Of a stretch of DNA of 64,000 nt, positions 15,238 to 23,971 are shown one piece after another. How positions within the stretch are numbered: the first letter of the stretch is position 1; each line of letters begins with the position of its first letter. The notes beneath the pieces are model-generated. The model had not been told where the DNA came from. It worked only from the letters and a program-made list of their open reading frames with translations, and did no database searches. The stretch comes from Psychroflexus torquis ATCC 700755. Lineage in GTDB: Bacteria; Bacteroidota; Bacteroidia; Flavobacteriales; Flavobacteriaceae. Position numbers and translations under genes: made by a program. The DNA lies in contig NC_018721.1 of the NCBI RefSeq assembly GCF_000153485.2, forward strand, positions 1,116,001 through 1,180,000. Reading direction: 5' to 3'.

Positions 15238-15444
15238 TTATCTATGCATACAAATCTCATATGTTACATCAGCATAAAATGAAGCATCTGCCATTGAATA
15301 ACCTATAGACATTGCGAAATCATGGGTTGCAATTGCAGCATCTGTGCAGTTTAGACTTGATTCAGCAATTTGTACAGAACTTGTAAAACTGCTTAAACTT
15401 ATGGTCATCGCTCCTAAGGCGATAATTGAAAAAAACTTTTTCAT
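15238..15444 (-). CDS. Small secreted peptide with two cysteines, unknown function
   Basis: A 68-residue product not recognised as a known family. The first 25 or so residues form a signal peptide (MKKFFSIIALGAMTISLSSF). The mature part is about 43 residues with Cys at positions 33 and 65 that could form one disulfide, and small and aromatic residues in SMADASFYADVTYEI. It has no lipobox, so a free periplasmic or secreted peptide is expected. It lies 59 bp upstream of GLPGLI copy 4 on the same strand. A link to the GLPGLI/barrel genes is suggested only by position. Confidence 0.65.
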   Translation of the reverse strand: MKKFFSIIALGAMTISLSSFTSSVQIAESSLNCTDAAIATHDFAMSIGYSMADASFYADVTYEICMHR

Positions 15445-15466
15445 GATATTAATTTTTAATAAACCA

Positions 15467-16009
15467 CTATGGACTGGAAGTCCATAGTTTTAAATAAAAG
15501 AATGAAATTCTTTCTTAGCATTATTCTAATATCCAGTTACCTTTTTCTGAATTGGGCTTATCTTTATGGTGCTCAAGATATTCTTGAACCATCTCATCAG
15601 TTAACTGGCCAGTAATCCACGCCCCATATCCTACTTCCCAAAAATGTCTACCCCAATATTGCTTATTCAACTTGGGAAATTCCTTCTGTATTAGGCGAGA
15701 AGAGCGGCCTTTCAATTTCTTTACCAAAATACTTACACTCAATGAAGGTGGGTACTCAACATGCATGTGTACATAGTCCTTACTCACAACTCCCTTTAGA
15801 ATTTGTACATTCTCAGAATTGCATATCTGTATCAACAAATCTCGACAGCGATGCTGTATATCGCCTTGTAAAACAGAGTAACGATATTTTGTCGCCCATA
15901 CTATATGACAACTCAAATTAGTTATTGAGTGGGAATTCTTGCGGTAGTTTGACATCCAACAAAACTAAAAAAATTTATAGAAACTAAAGTAACTGCAATG
16001 AAATTGCAG
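15467..16009 (-). mobile_element. Solo IS200/IS605-type (RAYT-like) element
   Basis: One HUH transposase gene lies between two unlike hairpins: CTATGGACT/AGTCCATAG with loop GGA (15467-15487) downstream of it, and CTGCAAT/ATTGCAG with loop GAA (15993-16009) upstream. There are no terminal inverted repeats or target duplications, as expected for this class. No tnpB is present. The true cleavage sites, which lie some bases outside the hairpins, cannot be set from one copy. Confidence 0.65.
15521..15955 (-). CDS. tnpA: IS200/IS605-family TnpA transposase (HUH, Y1)
   Basis: A 144-residue single-strand DNA transposase. The HUH metal site is His-63 and His-65 in DYVHMHVEYP, and the catalytic tyrosine is Tyr-126 in EMVQEYLEHH. 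Other family blocks are SCHIVWATKYR at the N terminus, LKGRSSRLIQKEFP and YWGRHFWEVGYGAW. Length is normal and the frame is intact. It stands between two hairpins and has no accompanying tnpB. It may be a mobile TnpA or a domesticated REP-associated transposase. Confidence 0.95.
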   Translation of the reverse strand: MSNYRKNSHSITNLSCHIVWATKYRYSVLQGDIQHRCRDLLIQICNSENVQILKGVVSKDYVHMHVEYPPSLSVSILVKKLKGRSSRLIQKEFPKLNKQYWGRHFWEVGYGAWITGQLTDEMVQEYLEHHKDKPNSEKGNWILE

Positions 16010-16067
16010 GGTTTTAACCTTTAACTAGATAATAAAGCAGGGAGTTTTCAATTTTAATATATTTTAA

Positions 16068-16268
16068 TCAGGCCTTTACGGGTTTGTAAAAATACCCAAG
16101 AATCAGAACCAATAGGACGAAAACAGAGGTTAGAAAGCCTTGTAAATCTTTTAGTATGATACTACCCTCAAAATGGATTCCCAGTCTAATTCTATTCCAA
16201 AAGCAATAGATAACACTATGACAACACCTATCACCCCCTATATAAAGATGTCTATTTAGAGACATCAC
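16068..16268 (-). pseudogene. Frameshifted small membrane-protein gene
   Basis: As read, the frame gives 66 residues whose first half (GDRCCHSVIYCFWNRIRLG) looks random and whose end (FLTSVFVLLVLILGYFY) is a clear membrane helix. In the neighbouring frame the first half reads GVIGVVIVLSIAFGIELDWE, a clean first membrane helix. The switch can be placed at the run of five G residues near 16221-16225, and a second shift near 16155 restores the end. I therefore read this as a two-helix protein of about 66 residues broken by two compensating shifts, or a sequence error in the G-run. Family not recognised. Confidence 0.5.
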
Positions 16269-16313
16269 TTATCCTTTTTATAGTTGAATAAGTCAACTTT
16301 TTACTAAAGATAC

Positions 16314-17261
16314 TCAATCTACTTTAAAATCGGCTTGGATTTTATCGACTATAGTTTGAGCGAGCTTAATATGGCTTTCAAAAGTCCAGCCAGCAACATG
16401 TGGACTCAAAACTACATTTGGAGCGTCTATAAGGTATCGAAATGCCGTAGGGATGTCTTTCTCTTTTGAGAATAAATCTTCAAAAGACGTTTTTTCATAT
16501 TCCAAGACATCTAAACCTGCTCCAAGAATTTTCCCTGACTTAAGTCCTTTCACCAGATCTTCTGTCACCACACTTTTACCCCTCGCCGTATTGATTAACC
16601 AAAAGGGTTTTGACATTGACTCTATAAATTTTGCATTGATCATGCCTAAAGTTTTGGACGTTTGAGGAGTGTGTAAACTGATGACCTCTGCTTTAGCTTT
16701 TAATTCCTTCAAGCTAACTTGCTTGGCATTGTTATCGCCAAGGTTTTCTATAATATCGTAACACAAGACTTCAACCTCAAATCCGCTCAATTTCTTTGCA
16801 AAAGCTTTTCCTGTATTACCATAACCAATAATACCAACCGTTTTACCTTCCAACTCATGCCCCCTATTTTCCTCACGTCGCCACTTGCCGTTTACCACTT
16901 CATCGTGTGCTGTACGTAACTTATTAAACAAAGAAAGAAGCATACCAAGTGCGTGTTCAGAAACGGCATTGCGGTTACCTTCTGGCGCGTTATAGAGTTG
17001 TATTCCTTTTTCTCGGGCATAATCAACGTCTATATTTTCTAAACCAGCGCCTACTCGACCTATAAATTTAAGACGAGTGGCTTTATCCAAAAACAACTTG
17101 TCAATTTTGAAACGACTCCGGACGATAACTCCATCATAGTGGTGGATTTTAGCTTCCACCTCAGCTTTTGTACTCGTAAAATCTTCAGTGTTCTCGAAAC
17201 CCAATGTGGTTAATTCCTTGATCATTAAAGGATGATTACTGTCCAGATGTAGTATGTTCAT
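16314..17261 (-). CDS. D-isomer-specific 2-hydroxyacid dehydrogenase
   Basis: An NAD-dependent oxidoreductase, 315 residues, of the group that includes phosphoglycerate dehydrogenase. The N-terminal substrate domain holds VRSRFKID and FIGRVGAGLENID. The nucleotide domain has GIIGYGNTGKAFAKKL, and the catalytic Arg, Glu and His are in INTARGK, the DVLEYEKT region and SPHVAGWT. There is no C-terminal ACT domain, so it is not the long regulated form of SerA. Substrate cannot be fixed from sequence; many flavobacteria carry this form as a probable phosphoglycerate dehydrogenase. It is followed in the genome by no obvious partner gene. Confidence 0.87.
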   Translation of the reverse strand: MNILHLDSNHPLMIKELTTLGFENTEDFTSTKAEVEAKIHHYDGVIVRSRFKIDKLFLDKATRLKFIGRVGAGLENIDVDYAREKGIQLYNAPEGNRNAVSEHALGMLLSLFNKLRTAHDEVVNGKWRREENRGHELEGKTVGIIGYGNTGKAFAKKLSGFEVEVLCYDIIENLGDNNAKQVSLKELKAKAEVISLHTPQTSKTLGMINAKFIESMSKPFWLINTARGKSVVTEDLVKGLKSGKILGAGLDVLEYEKTSFEDLFSKEKDIPTAFRYLIDAPNVVLSPHVAGWTFESHIKLAQTIVDKIQADFKVD

Positions 17262-17301
17262 AGTACTAAAGTTTTAAACTGAATGTCGCTTAAGCATTAA
17301 G

Positions 17302-17712
17302 CTAAACAGATTCAAATTCAATATAAGGCCTTATAATAGCCGTAGTGATAAGACTTGGTTTTTTGGTAGCTCTATCGATAAAACACCAACTGGTTTTTGC
17401 CTCTACCACGGTTTTTCCATCGGTTTTACGAGTGATAAGTACCCGACGTTCCGACTTCACTTTCGAATAAGTTTCTATCCAAGTGGTTAAGATGAGCTCT
17501 TCGCCTAAAAAAGCTTGGCGTTTATAGTGCACGTTGTGATTCAGGACAAACCAAGCGTGTTTTTCTCGAGTTTCAGCAGGAGTTTTGGTGGTCCAATGCG
17601 CTTCAGAAATGTCCAAAACCCATTTGATATATTCCAAGTTATTGACATGGTTCCACTCATCCAAATGTTGAAAAGCGACCGTTAATTCTTGCTGAAATGG
17701 AATAGGCGTCAT
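17302..17712 (-). CDS. Acyl-CoA thioesterase, hotdog fold (4HBT type)
   Basis: A 136-residue hotdog-fold thioesterase that would hydrolyse acyl-CoA or acyl-ACP esters. The family signature is FQHLDEWNHVNNLEYIKWV, where the Asp/Glu and the HVNN block form the active site, followed by HNVHYKRQAFLGEELILTTW and TSWCFIDRATKKP. One base separates it from mgtE on the same strand. The natural substrate is unknown. Confidence 0.85.
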   Translation of the reverse strand: MTPIPFQQELTVAFQHLDEWNHVNNLEYIKWVLDISEAHWTTKTPAETREKHAWFVLNHNVHYKRQAFLGEELILTTWIETYSKVKSERRVLITRKTDGKTVVEAKTSWCFIDRATKKPSLITTAIIRPYIEFESV

Positions 17713-17713
17713 T

Positions 17714-19063
17714 CTAAAAGTTCAGTATTAATTTGGCGATATAAAAATAAGCTAGAATCCCGATGATATCATTACTTGTCGTGATAAAAGGTCCTGTTGC
17801 AATAGCGGGATCTATGCCGCGTTTATTTAAAATAATAGGCACGAACGTCCCTATTAAAGCCGCCATGATAATCACCGATAAAATAGAAATCGCAATGGTA
17901 AGGCTTACTAAAAACTCCATAGAGGTGGCTGCTCCAAAAACCAAAACTAAAATTCCCAAAGCAGAGCCGTTAATAATACTTAACGCCACTTCTTTAAGCA
18001 GTCGCTTCACTAAGCTGTCTTTTACAGAATCATTGGCAAGACCTTGTACAATAATCGCCGAGGATTGTACCCCAACATTTCCAGCCATAGCCGCAATAAG
18101 AGGTGTGAAGAAGAACAGGATTTCATATTTCTCCAAAGCAGAATCGAATCCTTGCATCACATAAACAGCTCCCAAGCCTCCAAAGAGTCCCAAAATAAGC
18201 CAAGGCAATCTGGCCCGTGTAAGTTCCCAAACACTACTATCTGCCTCAACGTCTTCAGAAATACCTGCTGCCATTTGGTAATCTTTATCGGCTTCTTCTT
18301 TAATGAAATCTAGAATATCATCTACGGTAATTCTGCCGACCAATCTTCCAAATTCATCCACTACGGGAATGGCTTCCAAATCATATTTTTGCATGACTCT
18401 TGCCACTTCCTCTCCAGACGTGTGAACATCTACATAATCTACATTACGGATATAGACATCTCCAATTTCTGCTTCACTAGAAGCGGTGATCAAATCTTTT
18501 AAAGACAACCTGCCTTTCAATCTTCCTTTGTTATCCACCACATAGATCGAGTGGACGCGTTTCACATTTTCGGCCTGGTTCCGCATTTCGGTCATGCAGC
18601 CGGTAACGCTCCAATTTTCATTCACCCGGATAAGCTCTTTAGCCATGAGTCCCCCGGCAGAATTTTCATCAAATTTAAGCAGCTCTACGATGTTTTCTGC
18701 GTGCTTCTTATCCTTGATGTTGGAAATAACTTGAGTCTTGATATCCTCGGAAAGTTCCGATATAATATCCGCAGCATCATCGGTATCCATTTCCTCAATC
18801 TCATTGGCAATTTCCTTGGCATTGAGGTTTCTCAAGATTTTCTCTCGGTCATCCTCATCCATCTCCATCAAGACTTCAGACGTTTGATCGCTACCTAGTA
18901 ACTTTATAATATAAGTGGCCTCATCCATAGTCAATTCATCGAGAATCTCGGCAATATCGGCATGGTGAAATTCTTCCAAATGCGTTTGAAGCTCATGATC
19001 TTTTTGTTCTTCAACAAGAACTTCTATTTTCTCAATAAATTCTTTGGTGAATTCAAATGACAT
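17714..19063 (-). CDS. mgtE: MgtE-family magnesium transporter
   Basis: A magnesium channel of the inner membrane, 449 residues. Cytosolic MgtE N-domain to about residue 130 ([31 protein letters not shown]), a CBS pair at about 135-255 ([34 protein letters not shown]), a plug helix, and five membrane helices from about 285 on, including [25 protein letters not shown] and [13 protein letters not shown]. The acidic N-domain and CBS pair sense cytosolic Mg2+ in studied members. It overlaps the rsmA gene by 11 bp, so it belongs to that operon. Confidence 0.95.
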   Translation of the reverse strand: MSFEFTKEFIEKIEVLVEEQKDHELQTHLEEFHHADIAEILDELTMDEATYIIKLLGSDQTSEVLMEMDEDDREKILRNLNAKEIANEIEEMDTDDAADIISELSEDIKTQVISNIKDKKHAENIVELLKFDENSAGGLMAKELIRVNENWSVTGCMTEMRNQAENVKRVHSIYVVDNKGRLKGRLSLKDLITASSEAEIGDVYIRNVDYVDVHTSGEEVARVMQKYDLEAIPVVDEFGRLVGRITVDDILDFIKEEADKDYQMAAGISEDVEADSSVWELTRARLPWLILGLFGGLGAVYVMQGFDSALEKYEILFFFTPLIAAMAGNVGVQSSAIIVQGLANDSVKDSLVKRLLKEVALSIINGSALGILVLVFGAATSMEFLVSLTIAISILSVIIMAALIGTFVPIILNKRGIDPAIATGPFITTSNDIIGILAYFYIAKLILNF

Positions 19064-19919
19064 CTTGGCTTATTTTTAAAGTCAAATCGATAAATTGCTC
19101 AACACTCAACTGCTCTGGGCGTTTTGTAAAGATAGGATCTTCTCTCAATTCTGGTGAAAGGTTGAACTTTTTTAAGCTGTTACGCAAGGTTTTCCTTCTC
19201 TGTTGAAATGCTGTTTTTACCACATCTCGTAATTTCTTCTCCTCACAAGGCAGCTCATAATTTTCCTTGCGCTGCAACCTCAACACCCCACTATGGATTT
19301 TTGGAGGGGGATCAAATGCCTCTGGGGGAACTGTAAACAAATACTCAGCTTTATAGAAAGCCTGAACCAAAACCGACAAAATTCCATAGGTTTTACTCCC
19401 TTCTGAAGCACAAATTCGCTGGGCGACTTCCTTTTGAAACATTCCCGAAAATTCTGGAATTTGCTCTTTATATTCCAAAGTCTTAAAAACGATCTGTGTA
19501 GAAATGTTATAAGGAAAATTACCGATAATCGCAAATTGCGTATCTCTGAAATAATCTGAAAGATCCACTTTTAAAAAATCAGCTTCTATCACCGTAAGTG
19601 CTTTTGAATCCTCCTCAATGTGATGTTCCTTTTTAAATGAAGAGTTTAAAAAGGCAATCGACTCCCGATCGAGATCCATAGCCACAAACTGACTGTATTT
19701 TCCCAATAGATATTTGGTTAATACGCCCATTCCAGGTCCAATTTCAAGGACACTGCTGTAATTGTCTTTTTGCAAGGTCTCTGCAATACGCTTGGAGATA
19801 TCTTCATCAATAAGAAAATGCTGCCCCAAATGCTTTTTGGCCTTCACTTCCCTAACGCCTTGTTCAAAGTTTGTTTTAAACACTTTGTCGTCTATTGAGG
19901 TTCTTTCTTTTTCACTCAT
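19053..19919 (-). CDS. rsmA: 16S rRNA dimethyladenosine transferase
   Basis: Dimethylates the two adjacent adenosines near the 3' end of 16S rRNA during small-subunit assembly. 288 residues, with [14 protein letters not shown] at the N terminus, the SAM-binding [12 protein letters not shown], the acidic VAMDLDRE, and the catalytic motif IGNFPYNIS, then QKEVAQRI and the C-terminal helical domain with [13 protein letters not shown]. An unusual N-terminal extension of about 24 residues precedes the conserved block. It overlaps DUF4286 upstream (ATGA) and mgtE downstream. Confidence 0.96.
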   Translation of the reverse strand: MSEKERTSIDDKVFKTNFEQGVREVKAKKHLGQHFLIDEDISKRIAETLQKDNYSSVLEIGPGMGVLTKYLLGKYSQFVAMDLDRESIAFLNSSFKKEHHIEEDSKALTVIEADFLKVDLSDYFRDTQFAIIGNFPYNISTQIVFKTLEYKEQIPEFSGMFQKEVAQRICASEGSKTYGILSVLVQAFYKAEYLFTVPPEAFDPPPKIHSGVLRLQRKENYELPCEEKKLRDVVKTAFQQRRKTLRNSLKKFNLSPELREDPIFTKRPEQLSVEQFIDLTLKISQDVI

Positions 19920-20227
19920 AATTCTTCGTGTACAATTTCCATTTCCGTTCTAAAACTTACAAACTTACCCTCAAAAGGTTTAGTTTGTGCTCTAAGTTCA
20001 TCTGCATCTTCTTCAAAATAACGCTCCAAAACAGCTTTACTCTGAACTTTATATTGCGTAGAATACGTGATACCTCCCATAGATTCTATCACATCCACTC
20101 TACTCATAGTGGCACTTATAAACTTTCCCGTTTTTATCATGGCAGGGATATGCTCTTCTTTCATCCACTTCACCCATTGGTCATGGACATCTTCTTCTAT
20201 ATTAGTCGTCACGTTGTAAATAAACAT
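19916..20227 (-). CDS. DUF4286 family protein
   Basis: A 103-residue cytosolic protein of the DUF4286 family, a small ferredoxin-like alpha/beta fold of unknown function found mostly in Bacteroidetes. Recognisable blocks are [37 protein letters not shown] and [15 protein letters not shown]. It overlaps the rsmA start by 4 bp and follows the TPR gene by 2 bp, so it is the middle of an operon. Confidence 0.88.
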   Translation of the reverse strand: MFIYNVTTNIEEDVHDQWVKWMKEEHIPAMIKTGKFISATMSRVDVIESMGGITYSTQYKVQSKAVLERYFEEDADELRAQTKPFEGKFVSFRTEMEIVHEEL

Positions 20228-20229
20228 TT

Positions 20230-22017
20230 TTATTGAATTTGATCTCCTCTTAGCATTCTGAAACGCTTTCTAGCGTCCACAAAATATAGGCTATCGGGAT
20301 GATTAAAAATTAGGGTTTCGAAATAAGGTTTTGCTTGATCTGGAGTTTTTAGTTCATCCATATAGAGCGTTCCAAGAAGAAAATTGGCATTGTCTGCCAA
20401 GATCTCATCGCTATGCTTGTCTACAATACGTTGTAGATAAGGAAGTGCTTTTTCCACGTCTTGGTTGGCTAGATGTAGTTTTGCAATTCTGAATAAGACT
20501 TCATCCACAATGGAAGGCGATTGATGGTCTTCAAGAACTCCTTCCAGAATAGTTAAAGCCTGAATGGGTTGATTTTGAAACAGCAACAAATCTGCTTTTG
20601 CAACAAGCTTCAAGTCTGTTCGCAACGTGTCTTCTTGGCTATTGTCTTTGATCAGCAGAGCCAATTCCATAGCATCATTTGCTGTCAATTGAGAGGCTGA
20701 TGATTTTAAAACCTTAAGCTGCGTCAAAGCCCAGTCGAAATCTCCTCTATAATAACTGGTTTTGGCCACTTTAAATCTAGCTTCTCTAGCGATATCGGTA
20801 TTTGGAATAAGCTTTTCCACTTGGGTATACAAGAGTAAAGCTTGGTTGAATTTTGAATCTAGCACCATCAAATCAGCCTGTAGCAATTTCAGTTCTGCAG
20901 TTTGTTGCTGATATAAATCTTGACTCGCTATAAGTTCAATTTGCGTTAAAGCTATTACGATATCTCGCTTTTGATAAGCAAAGAATTCAACAAAGTCTTT
21001 TTGAATTAAAAAGCTATCTCTGTTTCTGCCAATCTTTTTAATAAAACTAGCGTAAGCCTCTTCAATAGCCTCATACTCATCTGGTGAAGCCATGATAAGT
21101 TGCTTCACTAGCAAAAGTTCTCGTTCTGCTGAAAGTAATTCCCGCTGACTTGAGGCCTTCTCCACTGCAAAATAAAGCATTTCCTCAGCTGAAGTTAGCT
21201 CTTTCTTGTCTTTAGAAATTAAGGCTAAGTCGATAATTCGACTTAAAGACTTAAGATCTTGTCGTTGATAAATAGCTTTTTCTTGCGCAAAGGCCTTTGT
21301 GTAATCCTCCTGCTGAACAAAGAGCCAGCTCAGCATTTGATTAAAGATAAGCTCTGGATTTTTTTGACTGCGTTTCAACAGGACTCTTCTTAGAGCCACA
21401 TTGGCAGCGTTGTTTCCATCTTCGGTAATATATTGAGTAAAGTTTCTATTTAAAATCTGGAAATAGCTTGTGTTTTTAGCGATGAGATCCATGTAATTTT
21501 CAAACATCTTCATGTATTTACTTTGCTCTCCATAAATACGAGCTAACTGAATGGTGTTATTGCTTCTAGGCTCGATCTGCTGGGCCGTTTCGTAAGTTTG
21601 GATTGCAAGATCCAGCAACCCATATTTTTGAAAAACATTGCCTACAGAATACGAAAACCCTGGTCTAGCTTGTACTTGTGCTATGGCTCTTTGGTAGTAC
21701 TTTTGGGCTTTTAGCGTATCGCTTTGTTTTTGGTACAGATACCCTAACTCGATTTGAATATTGGGATATTCTCCAATTTCGGTGAGATAGGTTTTCAAGA
21801 CACGTTCAGCGTCTTCGGTTTTGCCCATGGCTTGTAAAGTCTCTACGTAACCAAGTAACCAGTTTTGTTGTCCTGGATTCTTTTTATGTAGATTACCAAA
21901 GATAGAGGCGGCCTTTTCATAGTCGCCTTGATCTAAATAATTTCTCGCTAAATCTTCACTTTGTGCAAAACCCACACTAAAGATAAAGCACATTAGAAGA
22001 CTTAAAAAATAGTTCAT
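20230..22017 (-). CDS. Exported TPR-repeat protein
   Basis: A protein of about 595 residues made almost entirely of tetratricopeptide repeats, probably periplasmic and acting as a scaffold. I place the start at 22017, giving MNYFLSLLMCFIFSVGFAQ, a proper signal peptide; an upstream ATG at 22083 would add 22 residues that hide it. TPR blocks include NYLDQGDYEKAASIF, LGYLYQKQSDTLKAQKYY and ALPYLQRIVDKH; the last is typical of TolA-binding-protein-like repeats. It starts the operon TPR-DUF4286-rsmA-mgtE-thioesterase. Confidence 0.85.
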   Translation of the reverse strand: MNYFLSLLMCFIFSVGFAQSEDLARNYLDQGDYEKAASIFGNLHKKNPGQQNWLLGYVETLQAMGKTEDAERVLKTYLTEIGEYPNIQIELGYLYQKQSDTLKAQKYYQRAIAQVQARPGFSYSVGNVFQKYGLLDLAIQTYETAQQIEPRSNNTIQLARIYGEQSKYMKMFENYMDLIAKNTSYFQILNRNFTQYITEDGNNAANVALRRVLLKRSQKNPELIFNQMLSWLFVQQEDYTKAFAQEKAIYQRQDLKSLSRIIDLALISKDKKELTSAEEMLYFAVEKASSQRELLSAERELLLVKQLIMASPDEYEAIEEAYASFIKKIGRNRDSFLIQKDFVEFFAYQKRDIVIALTQIELIASQDLYQQQTAELKLLQADLMVLDSKFNQALLLYTQVEKLIPNTDIAREARFKVAKTSYYRGDFDWALTQLKVLKSSASQLTANDAMELALLIKDNSQEDTLRTDLKLVAKADLLLFQNQPIQALTILEGVLEDHQSPSIVDEVLFRIAKLHLANQDVEKALPYLQRIVDKHSDEILADNANFLLGTLYMDELKTPDQAKPYFETLIFNHPDSLYFVDARKRFRMLRGDQIQ

Positions 22018-22134
22018 CATTGAAAAATAGAGCGTTTTCGAAAACATTCTCAAATTTACCGAAATATTTATGGGCGTCATCACATCTTAGAAAGATTTCT
22101 TTACTATGAGGTGACTAGCACTTGTAATTTCAAC

Positions 22135-23406
22135 CTATGAAATCTTATCGAAGCCTGCATAGGGCCGTAACACCTCGGGAATAACAATACCCTCATCGGT
22201 TTGATAATTCTCTAGAATTCCTGCCAAAACTCGTGGCAAGGCCAAAGAACTCCCGTTAAGCGTATGAATCAAAGCCTTTTTATTATCGGCATCTTTATAG
22301 CGAATCTTCAAACGGTTGGCCTGGAAGGTCTCAAAATTGGATACAGAGGAGATTTCCAACCAACGGTCTTGAGCTGTTGAAAACAATTCAAAATCGAAAG
22401 TTAATGCAGACGTAAATCCTAAATCACCTCCACACAATCTCAAGATGCGATAGGGCAATTTTAATTCCCTTAAAATAGTTTTGATGTGCTCCACCATAGT
22501 GTCCAAAACTTGGTAAGAGTCATCAGGCTTCACAAGGTTTACCAATTCTACTTTATCGAACTGGTGTAAGCGATTAAGACCGCGAACGTGTGCCCCATAA
22601 CTTCCTGCTTCCCTTCTAAAACAAGGCGTGTAAGCCGTTAATTGAATAGGTAAGTCCTTAAAATTAAGCAAATCATCACGGTAAATGTTGGTCAGAGGAA
22701 CTTCAGATGTGGGGATCAAATACAAGTCATCATTTCCAACGTGATACATCTGCCCTTCTTTATCTGGAAGTTGACCCGTTCCATAGCCAGAAGCTTCGTT
22801 GACAAGAAGTGGAACTTGGACTTCATTATAGCCGGCTTCGGTATTTTTATCCAAGAAATAAGAAATTAAAGCTCTTTGTAAACGCGCACCTTTACCTTTA
22901 TAAACAGGAAATCCTGCCCCTGTGATTTTATTGCCCAATTCGAAATCAATGATATCATATTTCTTGGCAAGTTCCCAGTGAGGTAAAGCTGATTTGGATA
23001 AGATGGGGATTTCTCCTTCAGAAAAAATCTCTTCATTGTCCTCTTCGCTTTTTCCAGCAGGGACTGAGGGATGTGGAATATTAGGGACTTGATATAGCAA
23101 AGCCTGAAGCTCTGTTGCTACGTCTCCCATCTCTTCACCAAGACGCTTAGAATCTTCTTTAAGCCCAGCTGTTTTCTCCTTTGCAGCATTAGCTTTCTCG
23201 GTCTCACCTGACTTAAAGAGCATACCTATTTCTTTGGAAAGCGAGTTGGATTCAAATAGAATTTCGTCTAACTTTTTTTGAGTGGAGCGTCTCCTCTCAT
23301 CTAGATTTAAAATAGCTTCAAAAACAGAATCCGCTTCAAAATTCCTTTTCTTAAGAGCTTGAACGTACTCCTTTTGATGCGCTCGAATGTGCTTAACTTC
23401 CAACAT
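22135..23406 (-). CDS. serS: Seryl-tRNA synthetase
   Basis: Charges tRNA-Ser (and tRNA-Sec where present). The start at 23406 (MLEVKHIRAHQKEYV) is preferred over the ATG 18 bp upstream because it matches the family N terminus. Residues 1-110 are the coiled-coil arm that grips tRNA. Class II motifs follow: motif 1 region TSEVPLTNIYRDD, motif 2 PCFRREAGSYGAHVRGLNRLHQF and motif 3 LNGSSLALPRVLAGILEN. About 424 residues, normal for the family. It is a single-gene unit with a clear promoter at 23472-23501. Confidence 0.96.
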   Translation of the reverse strand: MLEVKHIRAHQKEYVQALKKRNFEADSVFEAILNLDERRRSTQKKLDEILFESNSLSKEIGMLFKSGETEKANAAKEKTAGLKEDSKRLGEEMGDVATELQALLYQVPNIPHPSVPAGKSEEDNEEIFSEGEIPILSKSALPHWELAKKYDIIDFELGNKITGAGFPVYKGKGARLQRALISYFLDKNTEAGYNEVQVPLLVNEASGYGTGQLPDKEGQMYHVGNDDLYLIPTSEVPLTNIYRDDLLNFKDLPIQLTAYTPCFRREAGSYGAHVRGLNRLHQFDKVELVNLVKPDDSYQVLDTMVEHIKTILRELKLPYRILRLCGGDLGFTSALTFDFELFSTAQDRWLEISSVSNFETFQANRLKIRYKDADNKKALIHTLNGSSLALPRVLAGILENYQTDEGIVIPEVLRPYAGFDKIS

Positions 23407-23471
23407 AATACTTGTGCTTTGCAAAAAACTATAACGTCTGGTCTGGCGCTATAATTTTTACTTATTTCTTG

Positions 23472-23501
23472 CAAATTTAGCAATTCAAGCTTCTTTGGCA
23501 A
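23472..23501 (-). promoter_or_regulatory. Promoter of serS
   Basis: On the minus strand: -33 TTG at 23501-23499, a 19-nt spacer and -7 TAAATTTG at 23479-23472, an exact TAnnTTTG match. It gives a leader of about 60 nt before the serS start at 23406. Confidence 0.65.
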
Positions 23502-23611
23502 TTTAAAACTCAAATAAAAAATGAGTAAAATTAGTAAAGGTTACAAATAGTATTGAGGAACATATCATTCAATATCACCTCAACATTATAGGGATTAGAG
23601 ATATGAATTTC

Positions 23612-23779
23612 CTATCCGTCTGTTTTTTTGGATTTCGCCTTTAAAGAGTAGGCGATAACTAAAGAAGTCACTATCCCCATCATAAGTGCCCAAATCGTGC
23701 TTTTAATCACATGATTTTTCAGATTAAAATAGGCTTCTGCGTCTTCTGGGGTTTTGTAAAATTTTGTTTCTACTAGATC
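23612..23779 (-). pseudogene. 3' remnant of a small membrane-protein gene cut by a repeat element
   Basis: An open frame of 55 residues, with TPEDAEAYFNLKNHVI, a membrane helix (WALMMGIVTSLVIAYSL) and a basic tail KAKSKKTDG. It has no start codon near its 5' end: the frame begins right after a stop codon formed at the edge of the MITE-like repeat (TACCAAATT at 23781). The coding look of the sequence and the exact edge suggest the repeat inserted into, or rearranged, a small gene and removed its N terminus. The missing part is not found beyond the repeat. Family not recognised. Confidence 0.55.
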
Positions 23780-23780
23780 T

Positions 23781-23899
23781 TACCAAATTAAATTTATAAT
23801 GCCGTATAAATAAATTGAGTTATTTTCGATAAAAAACAAGTAAAAAAAACCTGTGCCTAATTCGTTTTGGTAAAACGAATTATTACGACATTATTGGTA
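23781..23899. repeat. MITE-like repeat, copy B
   Basis: Begins TACCAAATT and ends TTGGTA. Its first 38 bp match, with few changes, the reverse complement of the right end of copy A (55952-55989). It also contains a 10-bp hairpin AATTCGTTTT/AAAACGAATT with loop GGT (23859-23881) and shares AACCTGTGC with copy A. No open reading frame, so any movement would need a transposase encoded elsewhere. Confidence 0.65.
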
Positions 23900-23971
23900 T
23901 AATAATGAATAAGGATTTATGACTTATTTATTATTAGCCTACCCTAAAAACAGTCTAACTTTTAAAAACAG
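23900..23971. other. Short AT-rich gap after repeat copy B
   Basis: Nothing coding is seen. It contains the direct repeat TAAAAACAGTC twice (near 23945 and 23961), just downstream of cbpM. Confidence 0.4.

Noticed and set aside
15456..16020. tnpB or accessory gene of the IS200/IS605 element
   Set aside because: Only tnpA lies between the hairpins; no zinc-finger or RuvC-like frame is present nearby.
16068..16268. Intact 66-residue gene as read in one frame
   Set aside because: The first half reads as non-membrane, Cys/Trp/Arg-rich noise while the adjacent frame gives a clean helix, so a frameshifted gene is more likely.
17763..18164. 133-residue plus-strand frame inside mgtE
   Set aside because: Antisense shadow of a well-supported transporter gene.
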